Under the pieces are notes generated by a model that was not told the origin of the DNA, made no database searches, and was given only the letters and a program-made list of their open reading frames with translations. From contig JANXUW010000526.1 of assembly GCA_025351985.1 (NCBI GenBank), positions 1 to 5,071 on the forward strand: 5,071 nt of DNA, read 5' to 3'. The translations under genes and the position numbers were made by a program. Positions 1-5,071 of the stretch are shown in pieces. Numbering within the stretch: position 1 is the stretch's first letter; every line of letters starts with the position of its first letter. Origin of the DNA: Pseudolysobacter sp. (GTDB lineage Bacteria; Pseudomonadota; Gammaproteobacteria; Xanthomonadales; Rhodanobacteraceae).

Positions 1-1
1 C

Positions 2-2293
2 AATCCGTTGTTTTATACCTATGGTTCAATGGCGGTCAGCGGACAAGGACATGCTGCGCTTTCTTTCACTTCCGTAGGTGTGACGAGTTATGCCAACGGA
101 GCAATGACTGGTCGCTTGTCGTCCGATCCTGCAGGCTTCACCAACACGCCGGTGAACGTGACAGCTGCCACGCTTCCTTACACGCCTACATTTGATGTGG
201 GAACAACTCGTGCCCGACGCTGGGGTGACTATTCCGCGATTTCGATCGACCCCGATGACAACATGACCATGTGGGGAGTTTCAGAATTTACCGCTAGCAA
301 TTCGAATGGCGGTGGGTGGGGTGTGAAGGTTACGCAACTCTTGGCCCCGGCGCCTGCGACACCATCCAATGCCAGCCCATCTTTCGCTGTGCAAGGCTCG
401 GTGGTCAATGTTACGGTTAGCGGAACTTCAGTTGCCGGCACGGGATTCTACGATCCCGGTACGGGCTTTCCCAAACATATTTCGGCGAGCGTTAGTGGTA
501 GCGGTGTTTCAGTATTGAGCGCTACCTACAGCAATGCTCAGTCGGTGCAGTTGGCTCTTTCCGTCGGCAACAGCGCGGCAACGGGCCCACGCGATATCGT
601 GATTACGAATCCAGATGGCCAAAGTGCGACGGGTGTTGGCATCTTCACGGTTAATGCAGGGGCGTGCTCAGCGGCAGACGTGACCCCGGCCTCTATCCCG
701 AATGGTCAAGTCGGTGATAGTTACAATCAGGCATTCGCTGTAAGCGGCGGTTCTGGCACGTATGCGTTCTCCTCCAGCGGTACACTTCCTGGCGGTACTT
801 CGTTGTCGACGGCAGGTGTTCTGTCCGGCACCTTGACCGTAAATGGAGTTTTCAATTTTTCGATTATCGCCTCGAATGGCACATGTAATGTGGTGCGTGC
901 TTACACGGTAGCGGTCAAGACCAACTCGCTTGCAGTCGTTAGTGGTACGCCACAGAGTGCGCTGGCGAATGCGGCTTTCCCGAGCCCGCTTGTGGCGGTG
1001 GTGACAGATAGCGATGGACACCCTGTAAGCGGCGTACCCGTTACTTTCACCGCTCCGAATAGTGGTGCGAGTGGAACTTTTCCTGGATCCAGCCTGACCG
1101 CTGTCGTCAATACCAATGGGATTGGTGTGGCTAGTTCTCCGGTGTTTACTGCGAACGCTACGCTGGGCAGCTATGTAGTGACAGCGAGTATTTCGGGATC
1201 CGCCGCGCCAGCAAGCTTTAACCTCTCCAACGTCGCTCCGCTGATTGTGACCAATCTCAACGATTCCGGAACAGGCTCGTTGCGTCAAACGCTTATCGAC
1301 GTCGGCAGTGGCGGCGGGGTTGCCTTTCAGCCAGGTTTGACCGGGACAATTACGTTGACCACGGGACAACTGGCTATCAACAAGAGCGTGACTATTTTTG
1401 GCCCCGGTGCACGCGTGATTACGGTCAGCGGCGGTACTACGAGTCGCGTATTCAGCATTGGTTCTGCCACGGTGAGCATCTCCGGTTTGACCGTGAGTAA
1501 TGGTAGTGCCGCTAGTGGTGCGGGTATTCAGATCAACGGTGGCACTGTGTCGCTGACAGATATGGCCATCAGTAATAACGTTGCAACCGCAGGAAGTCTC
1601 GGTGGAGGAATCGATAACGAATCCGGTGGTGTCGTCACAATTTTGCGCTGCACGATCGCCAATAACAGTGTCGCTGGGACGAACAATGGCAGTCGTGGTG
1701 GTGGTATCGAAAATCAAGGCACGTCGATGACTATCACCAACAGTACCGTCACGGGCAATACAGTAGGCGGCGGCAAAGGCGGTGCTCTGCGTAACGGTGG
1801 CGGTGCGACATTCACATCCATCAACACCACGTTTACCAACAATACAGCGACCGCTGCTACGGGCGGGGGCGTGGGCGGTAACCTTTCCGTTCTCAACGGT
1901 GTTGTGAATTTGAGTAATACCATTGTTGCAGGGGGTACAGCCACCACTCGCCCGGATCTGGATGGCGCTTTTGTGTCACAGGATTACAACCTGCTGCAGA
2001 GTTTTGCTGGTGCCACCATCACCGGCACTACGACCAACAACATTACCGGAGTCAGCCCTAACTTAGCAGCCTTGGCCAACAACGGCGGGCAGACCGATAC
2101 GCAGTTGCCAAATGTGGGCAGCCCGGTGATTGACAAAGGCGGAGCCGGTGTCAATGCCGATCAGCGTGGCATTAGCCGTCCGTTCGACGACCCTTCAATC
2201 GCTAACGCGCCAGGTGGCAATGGTTCTGATATCGGTGCAGTAGAGTTCCAGTCGACTGACGTTATCTTCCGCGACGGTTTCGAGGGGCCATAA
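2..2293 (+). CDS. Large modular secreted/surface protein with Ig-like domains, Pmp-like beta-helix and DGFE tail (5' partial)
   Basis: The reading frame is open from the left edge and has no signal peptide, so the N-terminus lies outside the window; the TTG at 8 is not a credible start. Residues below count from position 8. Residues 1-115 look like the end of a domain seen in exported proteins (GHAALSF, RWGDYSAISIDPDD, WGVKVTQLLAP). Residues 118-216 are IPT/TIG-like and end in ITNPDGQSATG. Residues 222-304 resemble a He_PIG Ig domain (PASIPNGQVGDSY, LSTAGVLSGT); Cys220 and Cys293 bracket it and may form a disulfide. Residues 306-408 resemble Big_1 (VVTDSDGHPVSGVPVTF). Residues 411-746 begin with VTNLNDSGTGSLRQTL, form a right-handed beta-helix and end like choice-of-anchor Q (LPNVGSPVIDKGG, DQRG, DIGAVEF). 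The chain ends TDVIFRDGFEGP. The composition is rich in Gly, Ser, Thr, Asn and Val, with almost no Cys, as in exported beta proteins. Export and a surface location are inferred. No catalytic motif is visible and the ligand is unknown. A terminator follows directly. Confidence 0.85.
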   Translation, partial: NPLFYTYGSMAVSGQGHAALSFTSVGVTSYANGAMTGRLSSDPAGFTNTPVNVTAATLPYTPTFDVGTTRARRWGDYSAISIDPDDNMTMWGVSEFTASNSNGGGWGVKVTQLLAPAPATPSNASPSFAVQGSVVNVTVSGTSVAGTGFYDPGTGFPKHISASVSGSGVSVLSATYSNAQSVQLALSVGNSAATGPRDIVITNPDGQSATGVGIFTVNAGACSAADVTPASIPNGQVGDSYNQAFAVSGGSGTYAFSSSGTLPGGTSLSTAGVLSGTLTVNGVFNFSIIASNGTCNVVRAYTVAVKTNSLAVVSGTPQSALANAAFPSPLVAVVTDSDGHPVSGVPVTFTAPNSGASGTFPGSSLTAVVNTNGIGVASSPVFTANATLGSYVVTASISGSAAPASFNLSNVAPLIVTNLNDSGTGSLRQTLIDVGSGGGVAFQPGLTGTITLTTGQLAINKSVTIFGPGARVITVSGGTTSRVFSIGSATVSISGLTVSNGSAASGAGIQINGGTVSLTDMAISNNVATAGSLGGGIDNESGGVVTILRCTIANNSVAGTNNGSRGGGIENQGTSMTITNSTVTGNTVGGGKGGALRNGGGATFTSINTTFTNNTATAATGGGVGGNLSVLNGVVNLSNTIVAGGTATTRPDLDGAFVSQDYNLLQSFAGATITGTTTNNITGVSPNLAALANNGGQTDTQLPNVGSPVIDKGGAGVNADQRGISRPFDDPSIANAPGGNGSDIGAVEFQSTDVIFRDGFEGP
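1568..1873 (+). repeat. Degenerate protein-level repeat: four Pmp-like beta-helix coils
   Basis: Within the surface protein, four units each carry an [I/V/F]xxN motif followed by a GG(G/A)[I/L/V] motif. The first motif starts at residues 521 (ISNN), 550 (IANN), 581 (VTGN) and 609 (FTNN). The second ends at residues 535 (GGGI), 567 (GGGI), 594 (GGAL) and 622 (GGGV). The period is about 27-32 residues. The pairing matches the FxxN and GGA[ILV] signatures of chlamydial polymorphic outer membrane proteins and related beta-helix proteins. The DNA copies have diverged, so this is an old structural repeat and not a recent tandem duplication. Confidence 0.7.
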
Positions 2294-2307
2294 ACCCTGT
2301 CGTCATG

Positions 2308-2339
2308 AAAAGCCCGGGCTTTGGCCCGGGCTTTTTTTT
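2308..2339 (+). terminator. Strong rho-independent terminator after the surface-protein gene
   Basis: A perfect 8-bp GC stem (GCCCGGGC at 2312-2319 and again at 2324-2331, each arm self-complementary) encloses a TTTG loop. It is flanked by AAAA on the left and eight T on the right, so the stem can extend with A-U pairs. It starts 14 bp after the TAA stop of the surface-protein gene. Read on the minus strand the hairpin is followed by TTTT, so it may also stop transcripts coming from hemL, though less strongly. Confidence 0.92.
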
Positions 2340-2473
2340 GTGGGTCAATCCGTTTGGCATGGGGCGCAATGCCGAGCCCACGACCGAGCGTCGTTTTGAA
2401 ATCTGCCGGAATTTCTGATCCGTCAATGCTTTAGAACAGGATCTTGCATATCTCTGGCCTGCGATCAAAGACA

Positions 2474-2497
2474 GTCTTCACAGTGTAGTTTGAAGAC
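2474..2497 (-). terminator. Possible weak hairpin just after hemL
   Basis: Perfect 7-bp arms GTCTTCA (2474-2480) and TGAAGAC (2491-2497) are separated by a 10-base loop, directly after the hemL stop codon. There is no proper T tract on the minus strand (it continues TGTCTTTGATC), so it is a poor intrinsic terminator. It could protect the mRNA 3' end, or be chance. The hairpin at 2308-2339 is the better candidate for ending hemL transcripts. Confidence 0.3.
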
Positions 2498-2498
2498 A

Positions 2499-3800
2499 TC
2501 AACGTAACGCGTGATTACCGCGCCGTACATTTTTAAGAGCAGAAGTTGCTGCTGTGAGCGTGCAGGCGATGTCGTCCTCAGTGTGCGCTGCCGAGATGAA
2601 TCCCGCTTCGAACGCCGATGGTGCGAGATACACGCCACGCTCCAGCATGCCGTGGAAAAAACGATTGAACGCGGGCACATCGCAGGCCGTAGCTTGTTGA
2701 TAGGTCTCGACGTGTTCCGAGGTAAAAAACAAGCCGAACATGCCGCAGGTTCGGGTGATCGAAAACGGCACACCGGCGTCGATGGCGACAGCCAGTAAAC
2801 CATCGGTGAGCAGGCGCGTCTTGCGATGCAGCTCGTCGTAAAATCCGGGTTGTTCGACGAGTGCGAGCGTGGCCAGTCCGGCAGCCATCGCCACCGGATT
2901 TCCCGACAGCGTGCCGGCTTGATAAACCGGGCCGCTCGGTGCAATTTTCTCCATGATGTCGCGGCGTCCGCCGTAAGCGCCGACCGGCATGCCGCCGCCG
3001 ATGATCTTGCCGAACGTGGAAAGGTCCGGCGTCACGCCGTACAACTGTTGCGCGCCGCCGAGGGCAACGCGAAAACCCGTCATCACTTCGTCGAACACCA
3101 GCAGCGTGCCGTGTTGCGTGCACAGCTCCCGCAGACCTTGCAGGTAACCATCGCGCGGCAGGATGCAATTCATGTTGCCGGCGATCGGCTCGATGATGAC
3201 GCAGGCGACTTGATCGCCGATCTTGGCGAAGAGATCTTTCGCCGCATCGAGATCGTTGTAAGGCAGCGTCAAAGTCAGGTCGGCCAATTCCTTCGGTACG
3301 CCCGGCGAATTCGGCACGCCGAGGGTGAGTGCGCCCGAGCCGGCCTTGACCAGAAAAGCATCGCCGTGGCCGTGGTAACAACCTTCGAACTTGATGATTT
3401 TTTCGCGGCCCGTGAAGCCGCGCGCAAGTCGGATCGCGGCCATCGTGGCTTCGGTGCCGGAGTTGACCATGCGCACCATTTGCAGTGATGACACCAGCCG
3501 ACAAAGCGTATCGGCCATTGTCACTTCGAGCGGATTCGGCGTGCCGAACGATAATCCGTCGCGCGCGGTTTTCAGCACGTCTTCGAGTACGCTTGGCGGA
3601 TTGTGGCCGGCGATCATCGGGCCCCATGAGCCGATATAGTCGATGTAACGTTTGCCCTCGACATCCCATAGATATGCACCTTGCGCGCGCTGCGTGAAAA
3701 ACGGTTCGCCGCCGACCGATTTGAACGCGCGCACGGGCGAGTTCACGCCGCCAGGAATATTTTTCAACGCGCGCTGGAACAGTTCGTGATTGGCGTTCAT
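2499..3800 (-). CDS. hemL: Glutamate-1-semialdehyde 2,1-aminomutase
   Basis: This PLP enzyme converts glutamate-1-semialdehyde to 5-aminolevulinate, the second step of the C5 route to heme and other tetrapyrroles, in the cytoplasm. The 433 residues match the usual family length of about 425-430. The N-terminus has the family start ([20 protein letters not shown], residues 8-27). The PLP-binding region [16 protein letters not shown] is at 113-128, and CYHGHGD at 141-147. The aspartate of [10 protein letters not shown] (D237) should contact the PLP ring nitrogen. Lys265 in [16 protein letters not shown] is the expected Schiff-base lysine, and AGTLSGNP is at 295-302. These GSAM-specific motifs separate it from class III aminotransferases such as ornithine or GABA transaminases. 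The ATG at 3800 has an AAGG Shine-Dalgarno sequence 7 nt upstream. The gene lies 83 bp downstream of thiE on the same strand and is probably cotranscribed, although that gap could hold its own promoter. All key residues are intact. Confidence 0.97.
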   Translation of the reverse strand: MNANHELFQRALKNIPGGVNSPVRAFKSVGGEPFFTQRAQGAYLWDVEGKRYIDYIGSWGPMIAGHNPPSVLEDVLKTARDGLSFGTPNPLEVTMADTLCRLVSSLQMVRMVNSGTEATMAAIRLARGFTGREKIIKFEGCYHGHGDAFLVKAGSGALTLGVPNSPGVPKELADLTLTLPYNDLDAAKDLFAKIGDQVACVIIEPIAGNMNCILPRDGYLQGLRELCTQHGTLLVFDEVMTGFRVALGGAQQLYGVTPDLSTFGKIIGGGMPVGAYGGRRDIMEKIAPSGPVYQAGTLSGNPVAMAAGLATLALVEQPGFYDELHRKTRLLTDGLLAVAIDAGVPFSITRTCGMFGLFFTSEHVETYQQATACDVPAFNRFFHGMLERGVYLAPSAFEAGFISAAHTEDDIACTLTAATSALKNVRRGNHALR

Positions 3801-3807
3801 GGTTAAA

Positions 3808-3811
3808 CCTT
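3808..3811 (-). promoter_or_regulatory. Ribosome binding site of hemL
   Basis: AAGG on the minus strand (in the context ACAAGG) lies 7 nt before the ATG at 3800. This supports that ATG, which also begins exactly where family homology begins. The rest of the 83-bp gap 3801-3883 is AT-rich next to the thiE stop (TTATAAAATTC on the minus strand). I could not place a convincing paired -35/-10 there. Confidence 0.55.
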
Positions 3812-3883
3812 GTAATGGATTCGAAGGAAACGATCAGGGGTGGGCCTGACGATTCTGCGATGAATGGTTGAGAATTTTATAAT

Positions 3884-4504
3884 TCAGACCGAGGCAAAAA
3901 GTCGGACATATTTACGCACAGCAGCTGCCGAATCGGTTGCGCCGAAAATGCCGGAAATCACGGCGAGATAATCGGCGCCCGCCTGAATCAGGTTCGCGCC
4001 ATTCTGCGCAGTTATGCCACCGATGGCTACCAACGGAAGGCTGAATTCGCGCGCGGCGATCAGCAAATCAGGCGTGGCGCGGCGTGCGGCGGGCTTGGTG
4101 GGCGAATCGAAAAAACTGCCAAACGCGAGATAACTTGCGCCGCGCTGCGCGAGTTCGCGCGCGCGCTGCAGCGAGTCGTAACACGAGACGCCGATGATTG
4201 CCGTGGCGCCGAGTTGCGCGCGGGCGCTGGCGATGTCGATATCGTCTTCGCCGAGATGTACGCCTGCCGCGCCGACTTCGGCGGCGAGCGCGACATCATC
4301 GTTGATGATCAGCGGGATTTTGAATCGCATGCAGAGTTTCTGCAATGCCGCGGCTTCGACGCGACGCCGATCGGCAGCATTACTTTTGTCGCGATATTGC
4401 AGTAGCGTCGCACCGGCATCGAGCACGGTCTCGACCCACGCCAGCAGATCATCGCGAGGCCCATCGGTAATGGCATACAGGCCGCGATTGGCCGGATTCA
4501 ACAC
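3884..4504 (-). CDS. thiE: Thiamine phosphate synthase (thiamine-phosphate pyrophosphorylase)
   Basis: This enzyme couples HMP pyrophosphate with the thiazole phosphate carboxylate to give thiamine phosphate, the joining step of thiamine synthesis, in the cytoplasm. The 206-residue TIM-barrel protein has the family landmarks in order: GLYAITD at 8-14, LLQYRDK at 34-40, LIINDD at 65-70 (pyrophosphate/Mg region), GVHLGEDD at 81-88 (Mg-binding acidic loop), IGVSCYD at 104-110, [11 protein letters not shown] at 128-138 (the SxTK phosphate/thiazole loop), LVAIGGI at 158-164 and ISGIFG at 183-188. The start is a GTG at 4504 with AAAGG 9 nt upstream; no ATG fits the N-terminal homology. It is the first gene of a probable thiE-hemL unit and is divergent from the rubredoxin gene. 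No TPP riboswitch is recognisable in the 81-bp upstream region, so thiamine control at this gene is not evident. TenI-like paralogs are the main alternative, but the intact ND, ED and TK motifs favour ThiE. Confidence 0.95.
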   Translation of the reverse strand: MLNPANRGLYAITDGPRDDLLAWVETVLDAGATLLQYRDKSNAADRRRVEAAALQKLCMRFKIPLIINDDVALAAEVGAAGVHLGEDDIDIASARAQLGATAIIGVSCYDSLQRARELAQRGASYLAFGSFFDSPTKPAARRATPDLLIAAREFSLPLVAIGGITAQNGANLIQAGADYLAVISGIFGATDSAAAVRKYVRLFASV

Positions 4505-4585
4505 GATACTTTACCTTTGCGCCTTTCGCGCATGCGCAACACCTGCGAAAATGGAAACATCAGAATACTTCCGGATACTCAAGTA
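4505..4585. promoter_or_regulatory. Divergent thiE / rubredoxin control region with GCGC palindrome
   Basis: These 81 bp separate two divergent starts, so promoters for both genes should lie here or extend into the 5' coding ends. They contain a perfect 10-bp palindrome GCGCATGCGC (4528-4537) and an overlapping inverted repeat TTGCGC (4517-4522) / GCGCAA (4534-4539). A possible -10 for the rubredoxin gene is AATACT at 4564-4569, but I see no well-spaced -35 for it. The promoter positions are inference from gene arrangement only. Confidence 0.4.
4514..4518 (-). promoter_or_regulatory. Ribosome binding site deciding the thiE GTG start
   Basis: AAAGG on the minus strand lies 9 nt before the GTG at 4502-4504. 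It supports this non-ATG start and a protein beginning [14 protein letters not shown]. The TTG codon directly after the GTG is a less likely start. Confidence 0.6.
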
Positions 4586-4792
4586 ATGACTCAAACAACT
4601 TCCACGCGCGATGCCGACGTGCCTTTTCGAACCTTCATGTGCGTGGTCTGCGGTTTTATCTACGACGAAGCCGAAGGTTGGCCCGCAGATGGTATCGAAC
4701 CAGGCACGCGCTGGGACGATGTGACGGAAACCTGGACCTGCCCCGATTGCGGTGTGACCAAGGCCGATTTTGAAATGATGCAGGTTGCCTGA
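4586..4792 (+). CDS. Rubredoxin
   Basis: A 68-residue one-iron electron carrier. Two CxxC knuckles bind the iron: Cys19 and Cys22 in [13 protein letters not shown], and Cys52 and Cys55 in [12 protein letters not shown]. The linker carries the usual [11 protein letters not shown] core (residues 36-46) and the aromatic residues Tyr26, Trp43 and Trp50. The N-terminal extension of about 15 residues before the fold is polar and is not a signal peptide, so the protein is cytoplasmic. The ATG at 4586 gives normal rubredoxin length but has only a weak Shine-Dalgarno. In-frame starts at 4532 (ATG) and 4517 (TTG) would add 18 or 23 residues unlike the family. It is divergent from thiE and convergent with the SirB1-like gene, with no rubredoxin reductase or oxygenase beside it, so its redox partner cannot be read from context. 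The sequence resembles the rubredoxin type that can serve alkane hydroxylases (AlkG-like), but that role is not shown here. Confidence 0.95.
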   Translation: MTQTTSTRDADVPFRTFMCVVCGFIYDEAEGWPADGIEPGTRWDDVTETWTCPDCGVTKADFEMMQVA

Positions 4793-4818
4793 GTTGCACC
4801 GTTGGCGCTGTTCACTCA
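4790..4818. terminator. Possible weak bidirectional hairpin between convergent genes
   Basis: TGAGT (4790-4794) and ACTCA (4814-4818) are inverted repeats that span the two convergent stop codons, with imperfect inner pairing (CACCG / CGCTG around TTGG). No T tract follows on either strand. Part of the symmetry is unavoidable because both genes end in TGA, so this is a weak call. Confidence 0.2.
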
Positions 4819-5071
4819 ATTTAGCCGAGCCGGAGCACTGCTGATTTCTGCAAGCTGCAATCCTATGGCTTCGACATCGGCTGCCGTTGGTTCCAATTTC
4901 AGATAACGACGCAGATCCTCGCGCGCTGCGCTGATGTGTTCAAGACGCAGGTACAGCAAGCCACGGTCGCGATATTCCTCGTGCTGTTGCGGGTCGACGC
5001 TGAGCAGGCGATCACTGCATCGCACCGCACGCGCCAGATCTTCACGCTCGGTATAAACCGCTTTCAGGTTG
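4816..5071 (-). CDS. C-terminal end of a SirB1-type transglutaminase-like/TPR protein (5' partial)
   Basis: The minus-strand frame is open from the right window edge to the TGA at 4816-4818, giving 84 residues that begin NLKAVYTEREDLARAV. The GTG at 5023-5025 is an internal valine codon, not a start. The sequence holds two TPR-like helix pairs: residues from about 1 to 32 (NLKAVY, DLARAVRCSDRLLSVDP), and from about 35 to 65 (YRDRGLLYLRLEHISAAREDLRRYLKLEP). The NLK..Y, RDRGLLY and DL.RYL.L.P signatures match the C-terminus of the SirB1/YchA family, whose N-terminal part is a transglutaminase-like fold that lies outside the window here. The molecular role of this family is poorly defined. The gene converges on the rubredoxin gene with a 23-bp gap. 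An unrelated TPR protein is the alternative, because the diagnostic domain cannot be seen. Confidence 0.75.
   Translation of the reverse strand, partial: NLKAVYTEREDLARAVRCSDRLLSVDPQQHEEYRDRGLLYLRLEHISAAREDLRRYLKLEPTAADVEAIGLQLAEISSAPARLN

Noticed and set aside
668..1717. 349-codon open frame on the minus strand inside the surface-protein gene
   Set aside because: Its product is rich in Arg, Thr and His with no domain signature. The plus-strand frame there encodes clear Ig-like and beta-helix domains, so this is a composition shadow of a Gly/Thr/Val-rich gene.
1568..1873. Spaced repeats in the surface gene as a possible CRISPR or recombination array
   Set aside because: The repetition is at protein level only. 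The DNA units are not identical and belong to one continuous open frame with a beta-helix signature.
2262..2468. 68-codon minus-strand open frame in the hemL/surface-gene gap
   Set aside because: It runs through the terminator hairpin, which yields its KKKPGPKPG stretch, and into the end of the surface gene. It resembles no known protein.
2826..3488. 220-codon plus-strand open frame opposite hemL
   Set aside because: It is antisense to a fully conserved gene, is rich in Arg, Ala and His, and has no recognisable domain or ribosome binding site.
2578..3669. 363-codon open frame on the minus strand overlapping hemL in another frame
   Set aside because: The product is extremely Arg- and His-rich, typical of a frame-shifted reading of a GC-rich gene. 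HemL is intact in its own frame.
4156..4166. Alternating CG tract within thiE, a possible Z-DNA or slippage site
   Set aside because: It is only 11 bases long and is explained by Arg/Ala codons in a GC-rich gene.
4511..4819. 102-codon minus-strand open frame opposite the rubredoxin gene
   Set aside because: It is the mirror of an unmistakable rubredoxin coding sequence and overlaps both the control region and the end of the neighbouring gene.

Overview
The window looks like ordinary chromosome from a gammaproteobacterium, most likely Xanthomonadales/Lysobacterales (Rhodanobacteraceae-like). Three things suggest this: the housekeeping genes are proteobacterial in type and GC-rich at third codon positions; I recall the hemL / thiE / rubredoxin neighbourhood from that group; and the large exported protein ends in an IFRDGFE tail that I associate with secreted proteins of the same group. 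The taxonomic call is inference, because no rRNA or other marker is present.

Layout. Positions 1-2293 (+) hold the 3' part of a gene for a large modular surface or secreted protein whose N-terminus lies before the window. In order it shows the end of an RWGDYS-type domain, an IPT/TIG-like segment, a He_PIG-type Ig domain, a Big_1-type Ig domain, a Pmp-like beta-helix with GG(G/A)[ILV] and [IVF]xxN repeats, a choice-of-anchor Q-like end and the tail. A strong intrinsic terminator follows at 2308-2339. The 205-bp gap 2294-2498 holds nothing else convincing except a short inverted repeat just after the hemL stop.

Positions 2499-4504 (-) hold thiE (thiamine phosphate synthase, GTG start) and then hemL (glutamate-1-semialdehyde aminomutase), 83 bp apart and probably cotranscribed, although they serve different cofactor pathways (thiamine and tetrapyrrole). 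A short rubredoxin gene (4586-4792, +) is divergent from thiE across an 81-bp region that carries a GCGC-rich palindrome. It converges, with a 23-bp gap, on the 3' end of a SirB1-type transglutaminase-like/TPR gene (4816-5071, -) that runs off the right edge.

I found no mobile element, CRISPR array, tRNA, rRNA or defence system. The observation most worth following up is the C-terminal tail on the surface protein. The rest is conserved housekeeping gene content.
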